In this document: one piece after another, positions 47,867-56,200 of the stretch | Numbering within the stretch: position 1 is the stretch's first letter | Layout: the number at the start of each line of letters is the position of its first letter | Origin: Neobacillus pocheonensis | GTDB taxonomy: Bacteria; Bacillota; Bacilli; Bacillales; Cytobacillaceae | Length of the DNA: 64,000 nt | Direction of reading: 5' to 3' | Assembly: GCA_023702235.1 (NCBI GenBank) | Contig: JAMQCR010000001.1 | Coordinates: 1,178,001-1,242,000, forward strand | Notes under the pieces: model-generated | Database searches by the model: none | What the model was told of the DNA's origin: nothing | The model's input: the letters and a program-made list of their open reading frames with translations, nothing else | Translations under genes and position numbers: made by a program

Positions 47867-48990
47867 ATGAGAACACGAGAAAAAACACCGTTAGAAAGGT
47901 TAAAGGAAGAATTAAAGAAGAAAAGTAAAGCCACAAGTGAAAATTCAATTCATGATGGACACTTAACGAAAGAAGAAAAAATTATTTTAGAGAAAATTGG
48001 ACTAAAAACGAGGGAATGGAATATAAACAATGTAACGAGGACGAAGGCTTATTTCGATTTTTACAAACAGCACCCGGAGGTCCATTGGTCCTTTTTAGGA
48101 CATATGGTTTCTCGTAATGGCGGCTGGAACATGACCGATTTAAAAGGGGAATTCCTAACAAGATTGTTATCTAGTAAGGAAAGGAATTCGTTTTTTGCCT
48201 TTTTAGAGCGCGGGAACTGGTTAATTTTCCAAGATGCCTATCCACAATTTTTACTTTACGAAGAAAGTTTAAAACGACACAAACCTTATTTTCACCTATT
48301 TCCACATTTAAATATTTCGGTCTTTATGGAAACCGTTTGGAGTTACTTTTGGAGAAGTCATGACACCTATATTCTTACAATGGCACTCATCATTAATGAA
48401 CAAAGCTATCTAGAAAAAAGGGTTGTTCAAAATCTAAAATATAAAAAAGAAGTATTCGGTAAATTGGAGTTTAAACTACAAGACCTTCTTTCCTTCAACC
48501 ATATTCTGTTTCCATATGCAAAAAAAAACTTGATTGGGCAAACGCTTCATCAGTTTGATTCATTGAATGAGCGGATTCTTCTTGGCAAAAGGCTGTATGC
48601 CGTTCTTTTTCAAAATCAAGATCGTTTGAAGTTGGTAAGGGATTGGGCTAAACAGCATCCGCATACAGGATCAAGAAAGGATTATTGGCCCATATATTTA
48701 ACAATGTAAATGAAGGAATTCCAGGGTTTTCCTATCAGCTTCGTTTAAAATCATGCCAGCTTCGTTCAGGCGCAAGAAGAATTTATAGTCCAGATCTTGA
48801 AAGTGCCTGGAAAAATGTAAGCCAAGAAGAGGCCGAAAAAGGAGATTGGTTTGAAGACGAAAAGGTGGTCGATTATTTAGGAGAAGAAAATGAAATCTTA
48901 GATGGGGAGATAAAGAATGAATACTGCAAAACACTTGAACGGCTCGAGCTTACGGCTCTTGCTAAAAAGGCGATTTCCATTTTGGAATAA
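47867..48990 (+). pseudogene. DUF2515 (YppC-like) protein with 1-base deletion
   Basis: Residues 1-280 are open from 47867 to 48709 (REWNINNVTRTKAYFDFYKQ, HMVSRNGGWNMTDLKGEF) and the rest continues in another frame to 48990. Adding one C to the CCC at 48689-48691 restores RKDYWPHIFNNVNEGIPG. Repaired length about 374 residues, as expected for DUF2515. The start has no good ribosome site: GGGAGGT lies 18 bases upstream next to another ATG, with eight T's between, so a second slip there is possible. The family has no known function. Confidence 0.8.
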
Positions 48991-49369
48991 AGATTATTTT
49001 CCCGCGATGTTGCTTGCCTCGGTGATTGGAACGTTTTTTGACGATTATTTTGTAAAACAACGGCTATACGCGTTTCCACTAAGACCATTCCCCGAGATAT
49101 TCTCGGTCAATATTGCGTTTACACTTGTGGGGCTTCCCATCTTTGTGATGATTTTTCTCCATTATATGAATCAAGTAAATCCTTGGGGAAAAGTGGGTCT
49201 CACCCTATTTTTAAGCTTGTTAATGCCCATTTTTGAAAAATTAGCAGAAGTCTGCGGCTTGTTTGTCCATTCAAGCGAATGGAAACATATCTATACATTG
49301 GCGGGCTATCTCTTATTTTTATCGATTATTTATGGATTTCATCAATGGTTGGAAAAGCGAAAAAGATAA
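48917..49369 (+). CDS. CBO0543 family membrane protein
   Basis: A 150-residue protein with about four membrane segments (MLLASVIGTFFDDYFVKQRL, then ANIAFTLVGLPIFVMIFLHY-like and TLAGYLLFLSIIYGFHQWLE). The layout matches CBO0543-type proteins of bacilli and clostridia. It overlaps the end of the DUF2515 gene by 74 bases, with GGGGAG before the ATG. Function unknown. Confidence 0.7.
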   Translation: MNTAKHLNGSSLRLLLKRRFPFWNKDYFPAMLLASVIGTFFDDYFVKQRLYAFPLRPFPEIFSVNIAFTLVGLPIFVMIFLHYMNQVNPWGKVGLTLFLSLLMPIFEKLAEVCGLFVHSSEWKHIYTLAGYLLFLSIIYGFHQWLEKRKR

Positions 49370-49371
49370 AA

Positions 49372-49402
49372 CAAAAGCCAAGACTTGATGTCTTGGCTTT
49401 TG
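49372..49402. terminator. Intrinsic terminator
   Basis: CAAAAGCCAAGAC, TTGAT loop, GTCTTGGCTTTTG. The minus-strand side is followed by TTTTATCTTTTT and is the better terminator. Confidence 0.8.
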
Positions 49403-49403
49403 C

Positions 49404-49487
49404 GGTGATCGCCCATGCGTCACCTACCCCAACCCGTCCGTACAGTGGTTAAGTGTCCCGCAACAAGCGAATGTCGGGAAGGGGTAG
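49404..49487 (-). ncRNA. Candidate structured RNA next to a terminator
   Basis: GC-rich relative to its surroundings and highly self-complementary: CTACCCC (minus strand 49487-49481) pairs with GGGGTAG, CCCG/CGGG pairs lie inside, and GGTGA/TCACC forms a second hairpin directly before the minus-strand terminator. No ORF fits. This looks like a small RNA of about 115 nt including its terminator, transcribed from the minus strand. I cannot match it to a family. Confidence 0.4.
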
Positions 49488-49592
49488 TAATAGTTTACCA
49501 CAAGTTTGGATGAAATATAAATAGGTTTACTTTCTTTTCTCATTTGAAAAGTGTATGATAAAAATGATTTTTTACATAAAGGAGTGTTTTAA

Positions 49593-50033
49593 GTGGCAAA
49601 AAAAGGACATTTTTTAATGGAAAACGGAGAAAAAATCGAGTTTGATTTATATCCAAATGAAGCACCTGGCACAGTTGAAAATTTTGAAACCTTAGCAAAC
49701 AAAGGTTTTTACAATGGCCTTACTTTTCATCGTGTTATTCCTGGCTTTGTAAGTCAAGGTGGGTGTCCGAATGGAACTGGAACTGGTGGTCCTGGATACA
49801 CGATTAAATGTGAAACAGAAGGAAACCCACACAAGCATGTGCCTGGTTCCTTATCAATGGCACACGCCGGAAAAAACACTGGTGGAAGCCAATTTTTCAT
49901 CGTCCATGAATCGCAACCACATCTAAACGGCGTTCATACTGTTTTTGGACAAGTAACATCTGGTTTGGAAGCTGCAAAAGCAATGCGAAATGGTGATAAA
50001 ATGCAAGAAGTAAAGGTATATGACGCTGAATAA
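49593..50033 (+). CDS. ppiB: Peptidyl-prolyl cis-trans isomerase (cyclophilin)
   Basis: A 146-residue cyclophilin. Core motifs [20 protein letters not shown] (catalytic Arg and Phe) and [20 protein letters not shown], then [11 protein letters not shown]. No signal peptide; cytoplasmic folding helper. GTG start with AAAGGAGTG upstream. Confidence 0.93.
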   Translation: MAKKGHFLMENGEKIEFDLYPNEAPGTVENFETLANKGFYNGLTFHRVIPGFVSQGGCPNGTGTGGPGYTIKCETEGNPHKHVPGSLSMAHAGKNTGGSQFFIVHESQPHLNGVHTVFGQVTSGLEAAKAMRNGDKMQEVKVYDAE

Positions 50034-50140
50034 GTAAGGAAAAGGGGGCTAATCTTGAGTTAGCTCTCTTTTTGTTTAATTTGGAATGTTTTTGCCCCCT
50101 AAGGGCAAATTAAAGAAAAATGTTCACTTTGGGGGTCAAT

Positions 50141-50929
50141 ATGAAAAAGTTTGCTCTAATTTTTTTCCCTTTTCTGTTTTTTTCATTTCAAATTACAGCC
50201 AAAGCCGAAACCAATGAAATAAAAGAACTAAAGGCTGCGATAATTATTGACGATTTTGGCGGTGGCACTGGTGGTGTGAGGGATTTTTTAGAGGGGGATA
50301 TTCCTATTACGGCCGCGGTTATGCCGTTTACACCCACATCGAAACAACATGCCGAATGGGCGCATAAAAACGGTTTTGAAGTAATGGTTCATTTGCCGAT
50401 GGAGCCAAAAAGAGGAAAAAGATCCTGGCTAGGGCCAAAACCGATAACAGTCGATCTTTCCCTCAAAGAAGTAAGGAAACGAGTCGAGGAAGCAATCGAT
50501 AGTGTGCCATACGCGGTGGGGCTCAATAATCATATGGGCTCACTTGCTGTAGAAGACGAAAAAATCGTCCGGACGATTGTTGAAGTAGCAAAAGAAAGAA
50601 AACTATTTCTTATTGACAGCGGAACAAGTCCTGGAACAAAATTCCCGGAAATCGCAAAAGAACTTGGTGTTCCACTTTTAAAAAGGGATATATTCCTAGA
50701 TGATATATCTTCTTCATCCCATGTAAGAAAACAAATGGTCCGGCTTGCGAAAGTTACCGAAATAAAAGGACAAGGGATTGCCATTGGCCATGTTGGTGTT
50801 ACTGGAAAAGTATGTTCCATTGGTGTTTTTGAAGCAATCGAGGAATTTAAAAGACGAAACATAAAGATTGTTCCCGTCTCTCAACTTTTTTCGGAAAAAA
50901 TGACGAACAAAAACTTCCCACTATATTAA
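50141..50929 (+). CDS. Secreted divergent polysaccharide deacetylase (YibQ-like)
   Basis: A 262-residue protein with a signal peptide (MKKFALIFFPFLFFSFQITA, then KAE). The body is a divergent NodB-fold domain (AAIIIDDFGGGTGG, VMVHLPMEPKRGKRSWLGPK, GLNNHMGSLAVED, FLIDSGTSPGTKF, GIAIGHVGVTGK). The DD, H and GH residues resemble the metal site. The fold suggests cell-wall or polysaccharide modification outside the membrane. ATG 50141 chosen with GGGGG five bases upstream. Confidence 0.82.
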   Translation: MKKFALIFFPFLFFSFQITAKAETNEIKELKAAIIIDDFGGGTGGVRDFLEGDIPITAAVMPFTPTSKQHAEWAHKNGFEVMVHLPMEPKRGKRSWLGPKPITVDLSLKEVRKRVEEAIDSVPYAVGLNNHMGSLAVEDEKIVRTIVEVAKERKLFLIDSGTSPGTKFPEIAKELGVPLLKRDIFLDDISSSSHVRKQMVRLAKVTEIKGQGIAIGHVGVTGKVCSIGVFEAIEEFKRRNIKIVPVSQLFSEKMTNKNFPLY

Positions 50930-50934
50930 TATTC

Positions 50935-50966
50935 AAAAACCGGGATCTTGGATTCCGGTTTTTTTC
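50935..50966 (+). terminator. Intrinsic terminator
   Basis: AAAAACCGG and CCGGTTTTTTT with an 11-base loop. Confidence 0.85.
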
Positions 50967-51054
50967 ATGAGATTTTCCATTGCCATTAAGCGCAGTTTAA
51001 GACAAAATGAAAAAATAGAGAAGATGAATTTGTAAGGGAGAAGGAATTTTTATT

Positions 51055-51806
51055 ATGAAACTTGTTTCTTGGAACGTTAACGGCCTTCGGGCATGTGTTA
51101 AAAAAGGATTTTTAGACTATTTTCAAGAAGTAGATGCCGATATATTCTGTGTACAGGAAACAAAATTGCAGGCAGGGCAAATTGCGCTTGAATTAGAAGG
51201 ATACCACCAATATTGGAATTATGCAGTCAAAAAAGGCTATTCCGGCACAGCTGTTTTTACAAAAAACGAGCCCTTATCGGTTAAGTACGGGTTAGGAGTG
51301 GATGATTCGGAAGCTGAGGGAAGAATCCTTACATTAGAGTTTGCAGAATTTTATCTTGTCAATGTTTATACACCAAACTCGCAAAGAGATTTAGCAAGAC
51401 TTGGTTTCCGGCTTGAGTGGGAGGATCGAATCCTGGCCACCTTAAAGAATTGGATGCAATAAAACCCGTTATTCTTTGCGGGGATTTGAATGTTGCACAT
51501 CAAGAAATTGATTTGAAAAATCCAAAATCAAATCACGGCAACTCCGGCTTCACGGAAGAAGAACGAGAAAAAATGACCGTATTTTTGGAAGCGGGTTTTA
51601 TAGATAGTTTCCGTCACTTTTACCCGGCTCAGGAAGGCTCCTATACATGGTGGTCGTATATGAGCAAGGTCCGAGAAAAGAATATTGGATGGCGGATTGA
51701 TTATTTTATTGTTTCAGCTTCGATGAGAGATCGCTTAATAGATGCCACTATTCATTCTGAAATAATGGGCAGTGACCATTGCCCTGTTCTCCTTGAATTA
51801 AGCTAA
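51055..51806 (+). pseudogene. exoA: Exodeoxyribonuclease III / AP endonuclease with 1-base deletion
   Basis: The first frame gives a classical ExoA start (MKLVSWNVNGLRACVKKGFL, FCVQETKLQ with the metal Glu) and stops at 51462. The rest runs in the next frame to 51806 (VILCGDLNVAH, GWRIDYFIVS, IMGSDHCPVLLEL). Adding one C to CC at 51437-51438 gives ILAHLKELDAIKP and a normal protein of about 250 residues. As written the enzyme lacks its second metal/His half. Because exoA is a housekeeping repair gene, a sequencing error is likely. Confidence 0.9.
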
Positions 51807-51906
51807 CATAAATTATACTTATCATCATTCATAAAAAACTCAGAATTTTATTTATTCGGATCCTGTTTTATAGTTACCTTAGTTGAATGAAAACGGGGGA
51901 ATGAAG

Positions 51907-52677
51907 ATGGATATCAAAAAAGACGTTCAACAGCAATTTGGAAAAAGTGCAGAATCGTATGTTTCGAGCACCATCCATAAAGAGGGGAAAGATCTGCAAA
52001 AGCTATTGGAGATGGCGACGGTTAATGGAGAGGAACACCTACTCGATGTTGCAACGGGTGGCGGCCATACTGCCAACGCATTTGCTCCTTTTGTAAAAAA
52101 AGTAACAGCAGTTGATTTAACTCATGAAATGTTAGTAGCCGCTGATAAATTTATTAAGGGAAATGGCCATCAAAATGTCGATTTTGTTGAAGGTGATGCA
52201 GAAAAGCTGCCGTTTTCTAACGAAACATTTGATATGGTGACGTGCCGGATAGCACCGCACCATTTCCCAAATGTGGGGAAGTTTATTGAGGAAGCATTTC
52301 GAGTCCTTCGGCCACAAGGTCAATTTCTGCTCGATGATAATGTAACCCCCGAAGATGATGAATTGGACCAATTTTACAATACAATTGAAAAAATTAGGGA
52401 CTTTAGCCATTTTCGCGCATGGAAAAAAACGGAATGGTTACGGATGCTGGAATTAGCTGGATTTGAGATTGTGGAATGGCAGCGTTTTGAAAAGACCTTT
52501 CGTTTTGGACCTTGGTGTAAGCGCATGAATGTATCACAGGAGGAAAAGGACAAATTATCTCTATTTATTGTTGCTGCATCCCAAAAAGTAAAAGATAAAT
52601 TTAGGATTGTCATTGAGGATAATCAGGTAATATCATTTCAGGGTGAAGCAATCGTTTTGAAGGCAATTAAAAGGTAA
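51907..52677 (+). CDS. SAM-dependent methyltransferase (YcgJ-like)
   Basis: A 256-residue class I methyltransferase with motif I HLLDVATGGGHTANAFAPFV, AVDLTHEMLVAADKF, EGDAEKLPFSNETFDMVTCR and FRVLRPQGQFLLDDNV. The sequence MDIKKDVQQQFGKSAESYVS is typical of the YcgJ/UbiE-like group. ATG 51907 chosen with GGGGG seven bases upstream. Substrate unknown. Confidence 0.83.
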   Translation: MDIKKDVQQQFGKSAESYVSSTIHKEGKDLQKLLEMATVNGEEHLLDVATGGGHTANAFAPFVKKVTAVDLTHEMLVAADKFIKGNGHQNVDFVEGDAEKLPFSNETFDMVTCRIAPHHFPNVGKFIEEAFRVLRPQGQFLLDDNVTPEDDELDQFYNTIEKIRDFSHFRAWKKTEWLRMLELAGFEIVEWQRFEKTFRFGPWCKRMNVSQEEKDKLSLFIVAASQKVKDKFRIVIEDNQVISFQGEAIVLKAIKR

Positions 52678-52680
52678 TGA

Positions 52681-52729
52681 AAAACCCTTTGCACGGAAGA
52701 GTAAATCTCTTAGTGCAAAGGGTTTTTTG
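52681..52729. terminator. Intrinsic terminator
   Basis: AAAACCCTTTGCAC pairs with GTGCAAAGGGTTTT with AGAG/TCTCT inside; T run after. Confidence 0.85.
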
Positions 52730-52746
52730 TGAGGTTTAGAAAAATG

Positions 52747-52887
52747 TTAAATGTCATTTAGTGGCGTTCCAATTACATCGAACTCTGGCAGCCTTTCAAC
52801 TTGATTAACGTTTTCCCACTGGTCCTGATCACCAAAACTTACGATTTCCTTGTCATCTTCATTTTTAAATTGATTCATCCTCACCAA
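52747..52887 (-). CDS. Small acidic protein, unknown
   Basis: A 46-residue ORF (MVRMNQFKNEDDKEIVSFGD ... RLPEFDVIGTPLNDI). I chose the TTG at 52885-52887 with GGAGATGG upstream; the ATG at 52878 also fits but its ribosome site is close. It faces the methyltransferase across a shared terminator. Family not recognised. Confidence 0.5.
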   Translation of the reverse strand: MVRMNQFKNEDDKEIVSFGDQDQWENVNQVERLPEFDVIGTPLNDI

Positions 52888-52903
52888 AAAGACCATCTCC
52901 TTC

Positions 52904-52936
52904 ATTACCATATCATTACCATATCATTACCATATG
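52904..52936. repeat. Three tandem copies of an 11-bp repeat
   Basis: ATTACCATATC occurs three times head to tail (last copy ends G), just upstream of the small minus-strand ORF. Could be a regulatory array or a slippage product. Confidence 0.7.
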
Positions 52937-53062
52937 TGTTACTAAAGTATTTTTACCCATAAAAAACCGAAATAAACCTTTTTTTCTATTGGGAATTTTA
53001 CAAGTAAAGATAGGAGAACACTAAATTCAAGCTAAGCATCGACAATGGGATGTTTTAAAATT

Positions 53063-53128
53063 TTACGTTGACGTAACATTTTTACAGGAGTAGAATAGAG
53101 CAAGTGGAATACAGTTAACGTTAACGTT
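53063..53128 (+). promoter_or_regulatory. MerR promoter with two dyads
   Basis: TTGACG and TAGAAT are spaced by 17 bases (53068-53096). The dyad TTACGTTGACGTAA (53063-53076) covers the -35, and the perfect palindrome GTTAACGTTAAC (53114-53125, extended by CGTTA) lies just after the start region. Both share the ACGTTRACGT core and suit the MerR regulator that follows. Confidence 0.6.
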
Positions 53129-53217
53129 AGATTTAACTTTTAAAAATACACTGGTAATGCACTAAACTGATGGGACTGATCCTCGACGCGGTGATGCATT
53201 AAACTTGGGGTGATATC

Positions 53218-53640
53218 ATGAATTATTTGAAAATTGATGAGGTAGCGAAGCAAACGGGTTTAACAAAGCGGACAATCCGTTATTACGAGGAAATTGGGAT
53301 TCTTCCTGAACTGCAAAGGACGGAGGGGGGAACGAGATTATATACTCAAGCGGATATTGAGTTCTTAAAAAAAGTTATGAATGCCAAAGAAGTATTAGGA
53401 TTTACTTTGCAGGAGATACAAAAATACGTTGCTATAAGCGATGCATTGGAAACTAAAAAGCAAATCTACCGAAATGCGAATAATGATCAAGATCAAAAAG
53501 AAAAACTGAAGAGAATGGTTGAGGTTCTTGATCGGCAACTAGAATTAATCGATCAGAAATTTGTGAAAATCCAAAATGTAAAAAAAGAATTGGAAGACTT
53601 ACGAACAAGGGCGAGGAACAAAATTATACAGCTTAGTTAA
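53218..53640 (+). CDS. MerR family transcriptional regulator
   Basis: A 140-residue MerR protein: winged helix LKIDEVAKQTGLTKRTIRYY with EEIGILPELQRTEGGTRLYT, then a long coiled coil and no metal-binding cysteines, so a drug-responsive type. It stands 33 bases before an MFS pump gene and probably activates it. GGGGTGAT precedes the ATG. A 330-base stretch upstream holds only the promoter, dyads and repeat listed. Confidence 0.88.
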   Translation: MNYLKIDEVAKQTGLTKRTIRYYEEIGILPELQRTEGGTRLYTQADIEFLKKVMNAKEVLGFTLQEIQKYVAISDALETKKQIYRNANNDQDQKEKLKRMVEVLDRQLELIDQKFVKIQNVKKELEDLRTRARNKIIQLS

Positions 53641-53673
53641 TCAGAGATACGGTAGAAAGTAGGGGTATATTTA

Positions 53674-54846
53674 ATGAATACAATCAAACAACAAGAAAAA
53701 CAGCCAAAGGCAGCCTGGGCTGTCGCATTTGCATGTGTAATCTCATTCATGGGACTCGGCTTAGTGGACCCGATTCTCCCAGCTATTGCCGCAAATTTAA
53801 ATGCAACACCTAGTCAGGTATCATTGCTTTTTTCTAGTTATAACTTAATTACAGGTTTAGCAATGCTTATAACTGGTTTTATATCTAGCCGAATAGGGCC
53901 AAATTAACTTTGATATCTGGGTTAATTTTAATTATTATCTTCTCAGCATTAGGAGGTTTTTCAGGAGGTATTTCCCAACTTGTTTTTTATAGGGGTGGTT
54001 GGGGTGGGTAATGCCCTTTTTATCGCGACTGCACTTGCTGTTATTGTTAGCGTATCGACTGGAGGAACAGCAAAAGCCATTATTTTATATGAAGCAGCAC
54101 TTGGGTTAGGTTTGTCCGTTGGGCCATTATTAGGAGGAGAGCTCGGTTCTATTTCTTGGAGAAGGCCATTCTTTGGAGTAGCCTGTTTGATGCTAATTGC
54201 CTTTGGCTCAATTGCTATTCTATTACCGAATATTCCAAAACCTGCAAAACGCAGCTCCATTCTCGACCCTTTCCGGGCTTTAAAGCATCGGGGACTATTA
54301 ATACTTGCGATTACTGCATTTTTATATAATTTTGGCTTTTTTACGCTAATGGCCTATACACCTTTTGTTATGCACTTAGATGCACACGGTCTTGGGTATG
54401 TATTTTTTGGCTGGGGTCTTTTACTTGCCTTTACGTCAGTTTTTGTTGCCCCAAAACTAGAAAAACATTTTGGAACATTGAAATCGATGGTTATTTCCTT
54501 ACTATTATTTGCAGCAACCCTATTAGTGATGGGAATTTGGACATCGTCTGTTACCACCGTGGTCATTTCGGTTATTATTGCGGGTGCGTTTTTAGGTACA
54601 AACAATACATTAATTACAACAGCCGTAATGGAGGTTTCTCCGGTTGAACGTTCAATTGCATCTGCTTCATATAGCTTCGTTCGCTTTATCGGAGGGGCTA
54701 TTGGTCCATGGTTAGCAGGGAAGCTGGCAGAATGGTTTAATCCGCATATTCCATTTTATTTTGGTGCATTCGCCGTGGCTATGGGCGTTCTTGTCGCCAT
54801 TTCGGGCCGCCAATATTTAAAAATAGCAGGTGGATCTTCACACTAA
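53674..54846 (+). pseudogene. MFS drug efflux protein with two compensating frameshifts
   Basis: A 12-helix major facilitator of about 390 residues. The N-terminal part (VISFMGLGLVDPILPAIAAN) ends at 53907, and the main part is open from 53980 (GLGLSVGPLLGGELGSISWR). Adding one A to AAA at 53901-53903 continues GPKLTLISGLILIII; removing one G from GGGG at 54001-54004 then gives RGGWVGNALFIATAL and returns to the main frame. One deletion plus one insertion in short runs within 100 bases. The pump is probably controlled by the adjacent MerR. Confidence 0.85.
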
Positions 54847-54853
54847 TAAAGTG

Positions 54854-54910
54854 GTTTATTAAAATGAACGAGGTTGGTCTAGATATCTGATCAGCCTCAC
54901 CTTAATAAAC
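54854..54910 (+). terminator. Long imperfect hairpin after the MFS gene
   Basis: GTTTATTAA and TTAATAAAC enclose GAGGTTGGTC and GATCAGCCTC. No T run follows, so its role as terminator is uncertain. Confidence 0.45.
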
Positions 54911-55078
54911 AAGGGGGAATACTTTGCTAGTATAAAATGGTCAATAAAAAAGCAATTTCATTTATTTCCATAAAAGATTGCAGAAAAAAATGTTGAATTT
55001 TGCTGAAATACATAGTATTATAGATTTTGTCGCTAAGACGAAATCATAAGAATGCTTGGTAACAAATTGATTTAATAT

Positions 55079-55163
55079 GCGGGTGTGGCGGAATTGGCAG
55101 ACGCACCAGACTTAGGATCTGGCGCCGCAAGGCGTGGGGGTTCGACTCCCTTCACCCGCACCA
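55079..55163 (+). tRNA. tRNA-Leu(TAG)
   Basis: Acceptor GCGGGTG/CACCCGC, anticodon TAG, long variable arm, T-loop GGTTCGACT, CCA encoded. First gene of the cluster. Confidence 0.95.
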
Positions 55164-55166
55164 TAT

Positions 55167-55238
55167 GCGGAAGTAGTTCAGTGGTAGAACACCACCTTGC
55201 CAAGGTGGGGGTCGCGGGTTCGAATCCCGTCTTCCGCT
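55167..55238 (+). tRNA. tRNA-Gly(GCC)
   Basis: Acceptor GCGGAAG/CTTCCGC, anticodon GCC, discriminator T, CCA not encoded. Confidence 0.93.
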
Positions 55239-55246
55239 CTCAATTT

Positions 55247-55335
55247 GCCGGGGTGGCGGAACTGGCAGACGCACAGGACTTAAAATCCTGCGGTAGGTGA
55301 CTACCGTACCGGTTCGATTCCGGTCCTCGGCACCA
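55247..55335 (+). tRNA. tRNA-Leu(TAA)
   Basis: Acceptor GCCGGGG/CCTCGGC with one G-T pair, anticodon TAA, long variable arm, CCA encoded. Confidence 0.95.
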
Positions 55336-55351
55336 CTTATATATTAATAAC

Positions 55352-55428
<77 letters not shown>

Positions 55429-55435
55429 TTATTAA

Positions 55436-55512
55436 CGGGAAGTAGCTCAGCTTGGTAGAGCACTTGGTTTGGGACCAAGGGGTCGCAGGTTCGAATCCTG
55501 TCTTCCCGACCA
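55436..55512 (+). tRNA. tRNA-Pro(TGG)
   Basis: Acceptor CGGGAAG/CTTCCCG, anticodon TGG, CCA encoded. Confidence 0.95.
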
Positions 55513-55529
55513 TTCTTCTAATTAAATTA

Positions 55530-55576
55530 GGGGCATTAACTCAGCGGTTCAATTCATCTTGGATCCATCATAATTC
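55530..55576 (+). other. tRNA-like fragment, degenerate
   Basis: The spacer holds GGGGCATTAACTCAGCGGTT, which looks like an acceptor 5' half plus D-arm, but no anticodon arm, T-loop or matching 3' acceptor follows. Probably the remains of a tRNA gene in the cluster. Confidence 0.3.
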
Positions 55577-55588
55577 TATTTTATATTT

Positions 55589-55665
55589 GGCGGTGTAGCT
55601 CAGCTGGCTAGAGCGTTCGGTTCATACCCGAAAGGTCGGGGGTTCGACTCCCTTCGCCGCTACCA
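55589..55665 (+). tRNA. tRNA-Met(CAT), elongator type
   Basis: Acceptor GGCGGTG/CGCCGCT with wobble pairs, anticodon CAT, CCA encoded. The paired first position and sequence fit the elongator rather than the initiator. Confidence 0.93.
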
Positions 55666-55683
55666 ACTTTTTTTAAATAATAT

Positions 55684-55773
55684 GGAGGAATACCCAAGTC
55701 TGGCTGAAGGGATCGGTCTTGAAAACCGACAGGCGGGTTAAACCGCGCGGGGGTTCGAATCCCTCTTCCTCCT
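55684..55773 (+). tRNA. tRNA-Ser(TGA)
   Basis: Acceptor GGAGGAA/TTCCTCC, anticodon TGA, long variable arm. The discriminator base is T (CCTCC then TTCA) instead of the usual G for serine tRNAs, and CCA is not encoded. Confidence 0.9.
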
Positions 55774-55797
55774 TCATTCTAATTTTTCTTTATATGT

Positions 55798-55882
55798 GGA
55801 GGGGTAGCGAAGTGGCTAAACGCGGCGGACTGTAAATCCGCTCCCTCCGGGTTCGGCGGTTCGAATCCGTCCCCCTCCACCA
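55798..55882 (+). tRNA. tRNA-Tyr(GTA)
   Basis: Acceptor GGAGGGG/CCCCTCC, anticodon GTA, long variable arm, CCA encoded. Confidence 0.95.
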
Positions 55883-55885
55883 CTT

Positions 55886-55959
55886 AGGGGCATAGTTTAA
55901 AGGTAGAACTGAGGTCTCCAAAACCTCCAGTGTGGGTTCAATTCCTACTGCCCCTGCCA
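55886..55959 (+). tRNA. tRNA-Trp(CCA)
   Basis: Acceptor AGGGGCA/TGCCCCT, anticodon CCA, discriminator G, CCA end encoded. Confidence 0.95.
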
Positions 55960-55984
55960 TTAATATTGTAAGTCTAATAAATTT

Positions 55985-56066
55985 GCCGGTGTGGCGGAAT
56001 TGGCAGACGCGCACGACTCAAAATCGTGTTCCTTCTGGAGTGTCGGTTCGACCCCGACCACCGGTA
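55985..56066 (+). tRNA. tRNA-Leu(CAA), likely integration target
   Basis: Acceptor GCCGGTG/CACCGGT with a G-T closing pair, anticodon CAA, 3' end ATCA rather than ACCA. Last gene of the cluster and nearest to the integrase, so a candidate attachment site. Confidence 0.92.
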
Positions 56067-56070
56067 TCAG

Positions 56071-56123
56071 AAATAAGGTGAGAATCCTTATTTACAAAGG
56101 CTTCCAACATTTGTTGGAAGTCT
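56071..56123 (+). terminator. Two hairpins ending the tRNA operon
   Basis: AAATAAGG/CCTTATTT (56071-56093) and AGGCTTCCAACA/TGTTGGAAGTCT (56098-56123), the second followed by six T's. Confidence 0.8.
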
Positions 56124-56200
56124 TTTTTGTGTTTAATTCGCATAAGATTCAAAACCCCTAAAATAGTACGCGCTAAATCTTACGCTTAGGAGTGGATACT

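Noticed and set aside
52904..52936. CRISPR-like repeats
   Set aside because: Repeats are 11 bp without spacers and there are no cas genes in the window.
54866..54872. GAACGAG outside the element as a further member of the dyad array
   Set aside because: Isolated half-site inside a hairpin after the MFS gene; expected by chance.
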